From CALBPI01 sp039821645 (GTDB lineage: Bacteria; Pseudomonadota; Gammaproteobacteria; Steroidobacterales; Woeseiaceae): DNA of 49,891 bases. Made by a program: the position numbers and the translations under genes. Position 1 is the stretch's first letter. Each line of letters starts with the position of its first letter. This document shows, piece after piece, positions 22,999 to 32,946 of the stretch. Where the stretch lies: positions 1 to 49,891 of the forward strand of contig JBCBNU010000016.1 of the NCBI GenBank assembly GCA_039821645.1, written 5' to 3'. The notes below the pieces were generated by a model that saw only the letters and a program-made list of their open reading frames with translations, was not told the DNA's origin and did no database searches.

Positions 22999-24637
22999 TG
23001 GGTCCGCCGCCGCCCTCCGGCACCGTCCAGTTGATGTTTTGGCCGGGGTCCTTGATGTCACAGGTTTTGCAATGGACACAGTTCTGAGCGTTGATCTGGA
23101 AGCGGGTTTCGCCTTCCTCCTCGACGAACTCGTAGACGCCTGCCGGGCAGTAACGCTGCGAGGGTCCTGCAAACACCTTCAGGTGATGTGCTACAGGCAC
23201 CTCGTTATCAACCAGCCGCAAATGCACCGGTTGGTCTTCTTCATGGTTGGTGCTGGACAGGAACACCGATGACAATTTGTCGAAACTGATCTGGCCGTCA
23301 GGTTTCGGATACTCGATTGGTTTGCACTGCGCAGCGGGTTTCAAGGCTTGATGATCCGGTGTCTTATTGCGCAACGTGACCGGCAGCCGTCCACCGAAAA
23401 TGTTCTGGTCGAGGAAAATGAACGCCGATCCGAGGAACCTGCCAAATTTATGCTGCGCGGGACCGAAATTTCTCGCCTTCTTCAGCTCCTCCATCACCCA
23501 CGACCCATCCACAGCATCGGCATAGGCTGTGATCTCGGCACCGCCCTCAGCACCACCGCGCATCGCCTCGAAAACTGCGTCCGCAGCCAACATGCCCGTC
23601 TTGATTGCAGTGTGTGAACCCTTGATCTTCGCGTTGTTCAGATAGCCGGCCTCGCAACCCACCAACATGCCGCCCGGGAACGTAACCTTCGGCAGTGATT
23701 GGTACCCGCCTTTGTTAACCGCACGAGCGCCGTAGGAGATGCGCTGCCCGCCTTCGAGGTATTGCCGGATCTTCGGATGCTGTTTCCAGCGCTGAAACTC
23801 GTCAAACGGACTGAGGTAAGGGTTGGGATAGTCGAGCGCGATGATGTAGCCAAGGTATACCTGGTTGTTATCAGCGTGGTAGAGGAAACCACCCCCTTCC
23901 GTGTCACCCTCCAACGGCCAACCGAGCGTGTGCACCACCAAGCCAGGTTCGTGCAATTCCGGACTGATCTCCCAGACTTCTTTGAGCCCAATGCCGTAGT
24001 GCTGGGGGTCGGAATCCGCGTCGAGACTGAATTTACCAATCAACTCTTTGCCAAGGCTCCCGCGGCATCCTTCTGCAAATATGGTCTGCCGGCCGAGCAG
24101 TTCATAACCAGCCTCATGCGCGGGCTTCGGGTTGCCATCTCGACCGATGCCCATGTCACCGGTTGCGACACCACGAACCGCACCCGACTCGTCGTACAAG
24201 ACTTCGGCAGCCGCATATCCAGGAAACAGGTTGACGCCCAATTCTTCCGCTTGCTCGGCCATCCATTGCACCAAACGCCCGAGGCTGATGACGTAGTTGC
24301 CTTCGTTATGCATCGGCTTCGGCACAAACGGTCCCGGCACCCGTGTCGCCTTTTGCTCACTTGTCATGTAGTAGACGTCATCGCGAGTGACCGGCGTGTT
24401 CAGCGGTGCGCTCTTTTCTTTCCAGTCCGGGAATAGCTCCTCAAGTCCTCGAGGCTCGAATACGTTGCCTGACAAAATGTGAGCGCCGAATTCAGCACCC
24501 TTCTCCACGACGACCACGGACAACTCTTCGCCAGCTTCGTTGGCCTGTTGCTGCAGTCTGCACGCTGCGGCAAGGCCCGCGGGACCGCCACCGACGATCA
24601 CTACATCAAACTCCATGGATTCGCGTTCTGTCGTCAT
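22982..24637 (-). CDS. Electron transfer flavoprotein-ubiquinone oxidoreductase
   Basis: Membrane-associated iron-sulfur flavoprotein of 551 residues that passes electrons from ETF, and so from acyl-CoA dehydrogenases, to ubiquinone. The FAD-binding N-terminus is 'FDVVIVGGGPAGLAAACRL'. Further on are 'GCEAGYLNNAKIKGSHTAIK' and the C-terminal ferredoxin-like 4Fe-4S site: 'RYCPAGVYEF' and 'CVHCKTCDIKDPGQNINW'. The start is taken at ATG 24637; a second ATG 21 bases later begins at 'MEFDVVIV'. The two acyl-CoA dehydrogenases of this window (46131-48474) are natural upstream donors. It is divergent from zapE and convergent with the SDR. Confidence 0.95.
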   Translation of the reverse strand: MTTERESMEFDVVIVGGGPAGLAAACRLQQQANEAGEELSVVVVEKGAEFGAHILSGNVFEPRGLEELFPDWKEKSAPLNTPVTRDDVYYMTSEQKATRVPGPFVPKPMHNEGNYVISLGRLVQWMAEQAEELGVNLFPGYAAAEVLYDESGAVRGVATGDMGIGRDGNPKPAHEAGYELLGRQTIFAEGCRGSLGKELIGKFSLDADSDPQHYGIGLKEVWEISPELHEPGLVVHTLGWPLEGDTEGGGFLYHADNNQVYLGYIIALDYPNPYLSPFDEFQRWKQHPKIRQYLEGGQRISYGARAVNKGGYQSLPKVTFPGGMLVGCEAGYLNNAKIKGSHTAIKTGMLAADAVFEAMRGGAEGGAEITAYADAVDGSWVMEELKKARNFGPAQHKFGRFLGSAFIFLDQNIFGGRLPVTLRNKTPDHQALKPAAQCKPIEYPKPDGQISFDKLSSVFLSSTNHEEDQPVHLRLVDNEVPVAHHLKVFAGPSQRYCPAGVYEFVEEEGETRFQINAQNCVHCKTCDIKDPGQNINWTVPEGGGGPNYSGM

Positions 24638-24743
24638 GTATTTCAAGACCTTCCTGAGTGAATACGGCAGCGGATGGTACCATTCGAGCGGCTTGTGCGG
24701 GGGTCAGACGTCCGCATTTCATCGCTGGGACAGCGGACAACAC

Positions 24744-25820
24744 ATGGACACCACCACATTAAGCGAGCGCTACCTCGCGTCGCTGGAGGCGAATGGCTGG
24801 GCGCGTGATGACGCCCAATGGAAAGCGGTGCAGTCGCTGGAGCGCATTGCTCGCGAAGTCAATGCCAAATTGCGGCCACGCTGGCGGTTCTGGGAGAGTG
24901 CACCTTCCGTGGCAGGGCTGTACCTGTGGGGCAGCGTTGGCCGTGGTAAGACGTTCCTTATGGACCTGTTCGTCAGCACCTTCGATGCATCTGCGGTCGA
25001 GCGAAAACACTTCCATCGGTTTATGTCTGAAATCCACGAAGCACTCGGTGCAATCGAGCACGAGCAAGACCCGCTAGAAAGTGTTGCCAAGGCCATTGTT
25101 AGCAAGTCGAGAATCCTTTGCCTCGACGAAATGCATGTGAACGACATCGGCGATGCGATGATCCTCGGGCGCTTGTTCGAAAAACTGTTCGCGCAAAACA
25201 TGACGTTGATCACGACGTCGAATATCCCGCCGAGTGGCCTTTACAAAGACGGATTGCAACGTGCGAGATTTCTGCCAGCTATCGCATTGATGGAAGCCCA
25301 TTGCGAAGTGCTGGAATTGGGTGGCAATAGAGACTATCGCCTCGAGCTACTCAGCACCGGCGAGACCTACCATGTGTGCCAGGAAGGTTGCGAGGCGTGG
25401 GCGTCGGCGCGCCTGGAGCAGCTTGCTGGAAATGCACAGATCGGAGGTCTCAGCATCTCAGTATTGAATCGCGATATTGCGCTAATGGGGAGAGCGCCGG
25501 GGATGGCCTGGTTCAGTTTCGCTGCGATCTGCGAAACGGCGAGAAGTCAGCTCGACTACATATCACTCTCGAAACGCCTGCACACTGTATTGATCTCGTC
25601 GGTACCGATCCTCGATGACACCGACAACAACGCTGCACGTCGATTCATCATGCTGGTTGATGAATTCTATGATCGACAGGTCAACCTCCTTATTTGCGCG
25701 CAGGTTGCTGCCGATCAGCTCTATGCTGGCAAGAAGCTGGCCTTTGAATTCCAGCGCACCATCAGCCGGCTAATCGAAATGCAGTCATCCGAGTACCATG
25801 CGTTGGCGCATCGTCCGTAG
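24744..25820 (+). CDS. zapE: Cell division protein ZapE (AFG1-like ATPase)
   Basis: AAA-type ATPase of 358 residues, related to mitochondrial AFG1/LACE1; ZapE in E. coli acts at the constricting Z ring. Walker A is at 63-70 ('GSVGRGKT'), Walker B about 124-130 ('ILCLDEMHV'), and sensor 'TTSNIPPSGLYKDGLQR' follows about 158-175. The AFG1 features 'HFHRFMSEIHEAL' and the C-terminal 'RRFIMLVDEFYDRQVNL' are clear. The start is ATG 24744 ('MDTTTLSERY'); the frame is open further upstream but overlaps divergent ETF-QO. Confidence 0.93.
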   Translation: MDTTTLSERYLASLEANGWARDDAQWKAVQSLERIAREVNAKLRPRWRFWESAPSVAGLYLWGSVGRGKTFLMDLFVSTFDASAVERKHFHRFMSEIHEALGAIEHEQDPLESVAKAIVSKSRILCLDEMHVNDIGDAMILGRLFEKLFAQNMTLITTSNIPPSGLYKDGLQRARFLPAIALMEAHCEVLELGGNRDYRLELLSTGETYHVCQEGCEAWASARLEQLAGNAQIGGLSISVLNRDIALMGRAPGMAWFSFAAICETARSQLDYISLSKRLHTVLISSVPILDDTDNNAARRFIMLVDEFYDRQVNLLICAQVAADQLYAGKKLAFEFQRTISRLIEMQSSEYHALAHRP

Positions 25821-25881
25821 CGCGCTGGGCAGCAACTCGACGAACCGGTAGGATTTCCTGATCCTTTTTGGAGAAAGCGCC

Positions 25882-26355
25882 ATGAACGATGCAACGCCGA
25901 ACCGACCCACGCTCGCACTCGAGGACTTCCTGCCCTACCGGTTGTCGATTCTCTCTAATACGGTGAGCGGCACAATCGCATCCGCCTACGATCGAAGGTT
26001 CAATCTCTCGATTCCGGAATGGCGCGTGATGGCAGTAGTTGCGCGCAGCCCTGGCCTTTCGGCCGCCCAGGTTGCGGCGCGCACGCTAATGGATAAGGTT
26101 GCCGTCTCTCGCGCGGTTGCCAAATTGCTGAAACAGGAACGCATCACGCGCGAGTTCGCCGACCAGGATAAGCGCCGATCGATCCTGAATTTGTCACCCG
26201 CTGGGCGGGAAGTCTATGAACAAGTGGTACCCATGGCACTCAAGATCGAGGCTGAGCTGCTCGAGGGCTTTACCGGCGAAGAGATCGACACCTTGAACCT
26301 TCTGGTCGATCGTATGCTCGCGCGAATGCGCATGCTTGGTGCGCCCGAGGTCTAG
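25882..26355 (+). CDS. MarR family transcriptional regulator
   Basis: Winged-helix regulator of 157 residues. The DNA-binding region covers about 45-105: 'IPEWRVMAVVARSPGLSAAQ', 'AARTLMDKVAVSRAVAKLLK' as the recognition helix area, and the wing 'FADQDKRRSILNLSPAGREV'. GGAG lies 8 bases before the ATG. Its stop interlocks with the stop of convergent tryptophan 2,3-dioxygenase in the four bases CTAG at 26352-26355. Position suggests control of tryptophan catabolism or of aromatic compound stress, but its target sites were not identified. Confidence 0.9.
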   Translation: MNDATPNRPTLALEDFLPYRLSILSNTVSGTIASAYDRRFNLSIPEWRVMAVVARSPGLSAAQVAARTLMDKVAVSRAVAKLLKQERITREFADQDKRRSILNLSPAGREVYEQVVPMALKIEAELLEGFTGEEIDTLNLLVDRMLARMRMLGAPEV

Positions 26356-27221
26356 TCGCCGATAGGGCACGACAACGAGTCCGCATGAATCGCCGTTCGC
26401 ACGGCGATCAGCTCTTCAAAAAACTCCTGAGACAAGGCGCGCTGCAAAAAAGACACACCGGAAGAGCCTCCACTGCCAGGCCGGTGCCCAATAATGCGTT
26501 CCACAGTTTTCATGTGACGAAAACGCCAGAATTGAAAATTGTTGGCAATATCGACCATGGTCTCGCAGATTTCGTAGGCATCCCAATGCGCCCTCGGGTC
26601 TTGATATACAGTCAGGAGCGTCTGCACAACGTCATCGTCGACCGGCCTTACCTCGGCGAAGTCGCGATCGATTACGCGGTCGGGAATAGCGTAGCCACGT
26701 CGATTCAGAAGCCTTAGAAACTCGTCATACACGCCGGGGGTGCTGATCGCATGCTCGAGTCGCGCGTGCCATTCCGGGCGGTGGGCATAGACCTTAAGCA
26801 ATTGCCGGTTCCGGTTGCCGAGCAAGATTTCGAGCATCCGATACTGAGGCGACTGAAATCCCGAAGCGTTGCCGAACACATGCCGGAATTCCGCATATTC
26901 ACTGGGCGTAAGAGTCTCTAGCACGCTCCATTGGTTGTGCAGCTGCTGTTGGACCGTCTTGACCCGTGCCAGACACTTCGCAGCACGCCGCAAACGTGCG
27001 TCTCGCAGGTAAGCGGATGCAGCCTCCAGCTCATGAATGAGCAATTTCATCCATAACTCTGCGACCTGATGCTGAACTATAAATAGCATCTCGTCGTGAT
27101 GTGCCGGCTCGCTCAGAGGTACCTGGCAGGCCAGCATTTGGTCCAGTTTCAAGTAAGCAGAATAATTCTCGCTTCGCGGCAGATCCGTGTGGATCCCCTG
27201 CTCGAGTTCACGTTGCGTCAC
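26352..27221 (-). CDS. kynA: Tryptophan 2,3-dioxygenase
   Basis: Heme enzyme of 289 residues that opens the indole ring of tryptophan to N-formylkynurenine, the first step of the kynurenine route. The substrate-pocket histidine is in 'PAHHDEMLFIVQHQ' and the heme ligand histidine in 'FWRFRHMKTVERIIGHRP', followed by 'GSGGSSGVSFL'. The start is GTG 27221, which has GGAGG 7 bases upstream; the frame is open for another 125 codons upstream but that part overlaps the divergent promoter and has no homology. No kynB or kynU is adjacent, so the rest of the pathway would be elsewhere. Confidence 0.94.
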   Translation of the reverse strand: MTQRELEQGIHTDLPRSENYSAYLKLDQMLACQVPLSEPAHHDEMLFIVQHQVAELWMKLLIHELEAASAYLRDARLRRAAKCLARVKTVQQQLHNQWSVLETLTPSEYAEFRHVFGNASGFQSPQYRMLEILLGNRNRQLLKVYAHRPEWHARLEHAISTPGVYDEFLRLLNRRGYAIPDRVIDRDFAEVRPVDDDVVQTLLTVYQDPRAHWDAYEICETMVDIANNFQFWRFRHMKTVERIIGHRPGSGGSSGVSFLQRALSQEFFEELIAVRTAIHADSLSCPIGD

Positions 27222-27255
27222 GTTCGTCCCTCCTGCACGCGCCGCCGATTGCAAG

Positions 27256-27283
27256 ATAGTAAACCAAACACCCACCCGGACAA
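27256..27283 (-). promoter_or_regulatory. Probable promoter of kynA
   Basis: On the minus strand TTGTCC (27283-27278) and TACTAT (27261-27256) match the -35 and -10 consensus at four of six positions each, with 16 bases between. The start of transcription would fall about 25 bases before the GTG start codon, leaving room for the GGAGG ribosome-binding site. Confidence 0.45.
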
Positions 27284-27362
27284 CCCTATTCATGCTTCGC
27301 CATGCGGTATACTGCGCGCGCGAAACAGGGCACTCGAGTTTGTTGTGTCCCGGAGGATGGCG

Positions 27363-30300
27363 ATGCCCAGACAGGACCGGCGGCGCGGGGACCGCCAGGA
27401 TGAGCTGTTGCGTCAGATTGCCGCTGCGGTTGAAAACAATCGACCGCTTGCGGATCGGCGCGCGGTCCGAAGGTATATCTGTGAGTACTACCGTAATCTC
27501 AGTAGCGACGACGTCACGGTGTCGAGCCTCGACACGTTGGCCGCAGCCGCAATGTCTCACCTCAGCTTCGGGCGCAATCGTGCGCCGGGCGAGCATCGTC
27601 TCAGGGTTTACAACCCCAGTCAGTCACGTCATGGCTGGGAAAGTCCGAACACCATTGTTGAGCTCGTGCACGAGAACATGCCGTTCCTTGTCGATTCGGT
27701 CAGCATGGCACTGGATCGCGCTGGCTCATCAATTCGACTCACCGTACACCCCCTGGTCCGATGCGCGCGAACTCCCGCGGGGCGGCTGAAAGAGGTCCTG
27801 CCACACAAGAGCGATGTCGGTAACGTAGAGTCATTCATTCGTTTTGAGATTCGCCGCGAAACACGCAAGGCGCAAATGCAGGCATTACAAAAGACGATTG
27901 AACAATCGCTTGCCGATGTTCGTGCCGCAGTTCAGGACTGGCAGCCGATGCGAACGCGGATGCGCGAGGTCATCGCGAATCTGGAGGAGCAGCCCACGCT
28001 CAGCGCGGACGCCAAGGACGAGAGCATCGCGCTGCTAAAGTGGCTCGCAGACGATCGGTTTACCTACCTTGGTTATCGCCGCTACCGCTTGAACGAGACG
28101 CCAGAGATCCCGGAGCTCAAGCCGATCCGCGGATCGGCGCTGGGACTGAATACCATCGGTGGTCGTCGTGGTAGAACGCACAAGCTCTCCCCTGCCATGC
28201 AGCGTTACAAGCGCTCGGCGGCGCTTATGTTGATCAACAAGGCGAATTCGCGCTCTACCGTGCATCGACCGAGCTACCTTGACTATGTTGGCGTGAAGTC
28301 GTTCGATGCTACCGGTAACCCCAACGGTGAGCATCGATTCATCGGATTGTTCACTTCCCAGGCCTACAGCGAACCGGTCGAGTCCATTCCCCTCATTCGA
28401 GAGAAGATCGCGGAAATCCTCGATAGAGCCGGTCTTGACCAAACCAGTCATCGTGGCAAAGCCTTGATCCACATTCTCAACAATTACCCACGCGACGAGT
28501 TGTTCCAGGCCTCGGTACCCGACCTCGCACGCACCATCACGGGGATCCTGAATCTGCAGGAACGCAGGCGCGTGAAACTATTCATGCGACGAGATACGTT
28601 CCGCCGCTTTTATTCATGCCTTGTGTTCATTCCGCGCGAGAAATACAACACCGAGGTGCGTGAACGCACAGAGGACATTCTCCGCACAGCACTCAATGGC
28701 GATACGGTCGAATCGCATGTTCAACTCTCCGACTCAGCGCTCGCTCGAGTGCACCTGTTGGTCTATGCCGACAGCACAGCGGCTAACAAGGTATCGCTAC
28801 GCAGTATTGAGAACCAGATTTCAGAGTCTGTTATCACCTGGAGTGATCGACTGAGGCGCGCGCTTGTAAAAGCGCATGGCGAAGAGTCCGGCGCCAATTT
28901 GTTTGAGCGCTTTTCGGGTGTATTCCCGCTCGCCTACCAGGAAGATGCCAGCGCCACTCAAGCCGTTCAGGATCTCGACTTCATTGAACGCCAGCTTGCG
29001 CTCGGTGCCGATCCGGCCGCCAGCTATCAACTCACGGTACAAGCAGACGGTCGATTACGATTCGTTGTACTGCGCGTCGATGCACAGCTTGCCCTTTCCG
29101 ATGCGCTGCCCCTGCTTGAGAATCTCGGTATGCGCGTGCTGACCGAACGACCGTATCAGCTGCGTATGCGCGAACAACGCGCGTGGCTGCAGGACTTCGA
29201 GCTCGAGTCGATCAATAACGCGCCGCAGAAACGCCTTCGCGACTGCGCACCCGAGTTGATCAAGAGCTTTCACGCGCAATTGCATGGCCAGATCGAGCGC
29301 GATCGATACAATCTGCTTGTTGCGGCCGGTGGGCTTTCGAGCGACCGAATCACGATCGTGCGGGTCTATGCCAAGTACCTCTTGCAGCTCGGGTTGCCGT
29401 TCAGTCAAAGGTACCTCGAGGAGATCTTCGCGGAACATGCCGACGTTCTGAACGCGGCACTCGATTGGTTCGAGATTCGCTTTGACCCCAACGCGAATCC
29501 GTCACGCGGTAGGCTGCGAAAAATCGAACAGCGCGTCATGAGTGGCATTGCAGATGCACGCAGCCTGGATGCCGACCGAGCATTGCGCGCACTGTTCAGT
29601 GTCATGCGCGCAACGCGCAGAACGAACGCTTTTGCCGGGATCGATAATCTGCGCACCGAAGCGCTTGCATTCAAACTCGATACCTCGAAGATCGAAGAGG
29701 CGCCTTTGCCCCGTCCTGCGCACGAGATTTTCGTGTACTCGCCACGAGTGGAAGGCGTCCACCTGCGGGCTGGCGACATCGCACGGGGCGGGCTGCGTTG
29801 GTCCGATCGCAGAGACGACTTCAGAACCGAAGTGCTGGGTCTCATGAAAGCGCAGACCGTCAAGAACACAGTGATCGTACCCACTGGGGCGAAGGGCGGC
29901 TTCTACCCGAAACAACTCCCTGAGGGGGATCGGAACGCAATGATGAGCGAAGCGATTACCTGCTATCGCATGTTCATTACGGCCCTACTCTCCGTGACTG
30001 ACAACCTGGTCGATGGTGATATCGCGCCGCCGAACGGTGTCGTCGCATACGATAATCCTGACCCCTACCTCGTCGTTGCGGCCGACAAGGGGACAGCCAC
30101 CTTCTCAGACATCGCGAACGAAATTGCTGTCGAGCGCGGCTTTTGGTTGGGCGATGCCTTCGCATCAGGCGGCAGTGCAGGCTACGACCACAAGAAAATG
30201 GCCATCACCGCACGCGGGGCGTGGGAAGCCGTGAAGCGACATTTCCGCGAGATGGGCGTCGATACACAAATTGATCGCTTCACCGTCGCCGGAATCGGTG

Positions 30301-32183
30301 ACATGTCCGGAGATGTCTTTGGCAATGGGATGCTGTTGTCCGAAAAACTATGTCTGCAGGCAGCCTTCAATCACCGCCATATCTTCATCGATCCAGCACC
30401 GAACCCTGCGACTAGCTTTGCCGAGCGAGAGCGATTATTCGCGCTACCGCGCTCTGGCTGGGATGACTACGACACGAGCTTGATATCGCCCGGCGGCGGC
30501 ATCTTTGACCGCAACGTAAAGTCGATCGATCTCTCGCCGGAAGCGCAGAAACTGCTGAACATAAGCACATCTCGTGTTTCGCCGCTCGAACTGATTCAGG
30601 CGATCCTGAGGATGCCTGTTGATTTGCTGTGGAATGGCGGTATCGGCACCTACGCCAAAGCTAGTTATGAAAACCATAGCGACGCCGGCGATCGTCAGAA
30701 TGATAGCGTACGCGTCGATGCGACAGAGCTTCAGTGCAAGGTGATCGGAGAAGGCGGAAACCTCGGGCTAACCCAGCTTGCCCGAGTCGAGTTCGCGGCC
30801 AACGGAGGCCGCATCAACACCGACTTCATCGATAACTCGGCGGGGGTCGACAGCTCCGACCGCGAGGTCAACATTAAGATTCTGTTAGCGCTGATCAGTC
30901 AGGAACAGCGCATGACTCGTGGCAAGCGAAACCAGTTGCTAGCACGGATGACCGATGAGGTGGCTGCACTCGTCCTTCGCAATAACTATTTACAGACTCA
31001 GGCAATCAGCATGATGGAGGCTCGTGCTGTGGAGCGGCTGAGCGAACATCGAGCGACCATTCAAACCTTGCAAAAGAGTGGTCTGCTAAATCGTCGACTC
31101 GAAGGTCTACCTGACGACGAGGCGCTGGATGCACGCAAGCGCGAGGAACGTGGCTTTACCCGGCCTGAGCTTTCTGTGCTGCTTAGTTACGCGAAGCTCG
31201 ATCTTTACCAGCAACTGAGTGGCGCCGGCGTTGAACTTGGTGGCTACCGCGACACGGAACTGTTGCACTATTTTCCGACGCCATTACAAGAGCAGTTTGC
31301 TGAGTTCGTCTCTAGGCATCGGCTCGCGCAACAGATCGTGACAACGCTGCTGACCAATAGCCTCGTCAATCGCATGGGGCCGGCTTTCGCCATTCGGGCG
31401 CAGCAAGAAACGGGTAGCGGGGTCGACCGTGTTGCGCAGAGTTACGTCATCGCCAGAGATATCGCAGATGCGCGCAGTCTCTGGGCAGATATCGAGAGAC
31501 TCGATACGCGCATCCCAACCAATATCCAGTACTCGATGATGTACGAGATTGCGCGCAAACTGCGCCATTGCTGTTATTGGATTCTGCGCAACTGTAGTGG
31601 CCCCCTGGATGTTGACGCATTGACTGAGAACATCTCGATGCCAGTGCAGGAAATCCTCATGGGCTTGCCGGACCTCATGTCCAAGTCTGGAGCGCGGCGG
31701 TTGGAACACACGGTACGCCAGCATTTGCGTATGGGCGTTGCGGAACGCTTGTCTCGACGTATCAGCGCATTGGGTTTCATCACCGATGCGCTTGAGATTG
31801 TTCGCATCGCGACCGACACCGGCTGTAACACCAAAGACATGGCGAACACTTACTTCATGCTTGGCGAACGACTGCCTTTCGACTGGATTCGCAGTGCAAT
31901 CGACAAACTGAAAGTTGATGGTATCTGGCAGGCGCGTGCGCGCAGCTCACTTCGCGACCGTATTGTCGGCGCTCAGCGTGAGCTCGCAGGCCAAGTGTTC
32001 AGTGTTAGCGGCTGCGGTAGTGCCGAGTCAGGCATAGACGCGCTCCGAAAGGTCAGACCGGGACGCTTCGAGCGCACCGAGGAACTTCTGGAACAGATGC
32101 GCGAGAGCGAGAGCACCGACTTTGCCTCGCTTACTGTCGCCGTGAATGAAATTGCAACTTTGGTCGGTGACAACGCCGACTGA
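27363..32183 (+). CDS. NAD-specific glutamate dehydrogenase, large bacterial type
   Basis: Giant NAD-dependent glutamate dehydrogenase of 1606 residues that turns glutamate into 2-oxoglutarate and ammonia. The N-terminal ~700 residues are the ACT-like and regulatory part; the catalytic part lies in the second half, with 'AGDIARGGLRWSDRRDDFR', 'MKAQTVKNTVIVPTGAKGGF', 'YLVVAADKGTATFSDIANEI' and 'FTVAGIGDMSGDVFGNGML'. A C-terminal helical region follows. The start is ATG 27363, which has GGAGG 6 bases upstream; another ATG at 27357 directly abuts GGAGG and is too close. A TATACT at 27308-27313 may be its -10. Divergent from kynA, so both amino-acid catabolic genes share one control region. Confidence 0.95.
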   Translation: MPRQDRRRGDRQDELLRQIAAAVENNRPLADRRAVRRYICEYYRNLSSDDVTVSSLDTLAAAAMSHLSFGRNRAPGEHRLRVYNPSQSRHGWESPNTIVELVHENMPFLVDSVSMALDRAGSSIRLTVHPLVRCARTPAGRLKEVLPHKSDVGNVESFIRFEIRRETRKAQMQALQKTIEQSLADVRAAVQDWQPMRTRMREVIANLEEQPTLSADAKDESIALLKWLADDRFTYLGYRRYRLNETPEIPELKPIRGSALGLNTIGGRRGRTHKLSPAMQRYKRSAALMLINKANSRSTVHRPSYLDYVGVKSFDATGNPNGEHRFIGLFTSQAYSEPVESIPLIREKIAEILDRAGLDQTSHRGKALIHILNNYPRDELFQASVPDLARTITGILNLQERRRVKLFMRRDTFRRFYSCLVFIPREKYNTEVRERTEDILRTALNGDTVESHVQLSDSALARVHLLVYADSTAANKVSLRSIENQISESVITWSDRLRRALVKAHGEESGANLFERFSGVFPLAYQEDASATQAVQDLDFIERQLALGADPAASYQLTVQADGRLRFVVLRVDAQLALSDALPLLENLGMRVLTERPYQLRMREQRAWLQDFELESINNAPQKRLRDCAPELIKSFHAQLHGQIERDRYNLLVAAGGLSSDRITIVRVYAKYLLQLGLPFSQRYLEEIFAEHADVLNAALDWFEIRFDPNANPSRGRLRKIEQRVMSGIADARSLDADRALRALFSVMRATRRTNAFAGIDNLRTEALAFKLDTSKIEEAPLPRPAHEIFVYSPRVEGVHLRAGDIARGGLRWSDRRDDFRTEVLGLMKAQTVKNTVIVPTGAKGGFYPKQLPEGDRNAMMSEAITCYRMFITALLSVTDNLVDGDIAPPNGVVAYDNPDPYLVVAADKGTATFSDIANEIAVERGFWLGDAFASGGSAGYDHKKMAITARGAWEAVKRHFREMGVDTQIDRFTVAGIGDMSGDVFGNGMLLSEKLCLQAAFNHRHIFIDPAPNPATSFAERERLFALPRSGWDDYDTSLISPGGGIFDRNVKSIDLSPEAQKLLNISTSRVSPLELIQAILRMPVDLLWNGGIGTYAKASYENHSDAGDRQNDSVRVDATELQCKVIGEGGNLGLTQLARVEFAANGGRINTDFIDNSAGVDSSDREVNIKILLALISQEQRMTRGKRNQLLARMTDEVAALVLRNNYLQTQAISMMEARAVERLSEHRATIQTLQKSGLLNRRLEGLPDDEALDARKREERGFTRPELSVLLSYAKLDLYQQLSGAGVELGGYRDTELLHYFPTPLQEQFAEFVSRHRLAQQIVTTLLTNSLVNRMGPAFAIRAQQETGSGVDRVAQSYVIARDIADARSLWADIERLDTRIPTNIQYSMMYEIARKLRHCCYWILRNCSGPLDVDALTENISMPVQEILMGLPDLMSKSGARRLEHTVRQHLRMGVAERLSRRISALGFITDALEIVRIATDTGCNTKDMANTYFMLGERLPFDWIRSAIDKLKVDGIWQARARSSLRDRIVGAQRELAGQVFSVSGCGSAESGIDALRKVRPGRFERTEELLEQMRESESTDFASLTVAVNEIATLVGDNAD

Positions 32184-32202
32184 CGAATTTCTGGGGACTA
32201 CG

Positions 32203-32946
32203 ATGAGCGGAAAACTGATTCTGTGCCGACACGGCCAAAGCGACTGGAACCTAAAGAACCTGTTTACTGGCTGGACAGATGTCGATCTGACTGAAAAAGG
32301 CGAAACCGAAGCACGCGCTGCGGGCACCCTGCTGAAGCAAGGCGGGTACGAATTCGATGTCGCTTATACATCCGTACTGAAGCGGGCAATCCGCACGTTG
32401 TGGCTGATGCTCGATGAGATGGATCGGATGTGGCTGCCGGTGCACCGCGACTGGCGACTGAACGAGCGTCACTATGGCGCACTACAAGGATTGAACAAAG
32501 CGGAGACAGCTGCGAAATACGGCGATGAGCAAGTACACATCTGGCGCCGCTCTTACGACATCACGCCGCCCCCGCTTGAAGACGACGATGAGCGCCACCC
32601 GCGCTTTGATATGCGCTACACCGGTATCGACACCTTACCGGCGACTGAATCGCTGGCGTTGACACTCGAACGCGTCCGAGTGGTTTGGGACACGACGATC
32701 AGCAAAGACCTCAAGGCAGGAAAGAACGTCTTGATTGCCGCTCATGGCAACAGCCTTCGCGCCCTGGTCAAGATGTTGGACGACGTATCAGAGCAGGAGA
32801 TCACGGGCTTCAATATTCCAACGGGAGTGCCGCTCGAGTATCACCTTGACGATCAACTCAAACCGACTGCAAGAGAGTTTCTGGGTGATCCCGACGCGAT
32901 CGCCGCAGCAGCAGCGGCCGTTGCGAATCAAGGCAAATCGCAATGA
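32203..32946 (+). CDS. gpmA: 2,3-bisphosphoglycerate-dependent phosphoglycerate mutase
   Basis: Glycolytic enzyme of 247 residues that interconverts 3- and 2-phosphoglycerate. The phospho-accepting histidine is H10 in 'ILCRHGQSDWNLKNLFTGW'; 'WRLNERHYGALQGLNKAET' and 'LIAAHGNSLRALVKML' hold the other catalytic residues. The start is ATG 32203 with GGGGA upstream; a frame extension into the glutamate dehydrogenase gene is ignored. It overlaps the next gene by 4 bases. Confidence 0.96.
   Translation: MSGKLILCRHGQSDWNLKNLFTGWTDVDLTEKGETEARAAGTLLKQGGYEFDVAYTSVLKRAIRTLWLMLDEMDRMWLPVHRDWRLNERHYGALQGLNKAETAAKYGDEQVHIWRRSYDITPPPLEDDDERHPRFDMRYTGIDTLPATESLALTLERVRVVWDTTISKDLKAGKNVLIAAHGNSLRALVKMLDDVSEQEITGFNIPTGVPLEYHLDDQLKPTAREFLGDPDAIAAAAAAVANQGKSQ

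Noticed and set aside
26352..27596. Long N-terminal extension of tryptophan dioxygenase (125 codons)
   Set aside because: The extension has no family similarity, crosses the divergent promoter and the start region of the glutamate dehydrogenase, and the GTG at 27221 has a strong ribosome-binding site.
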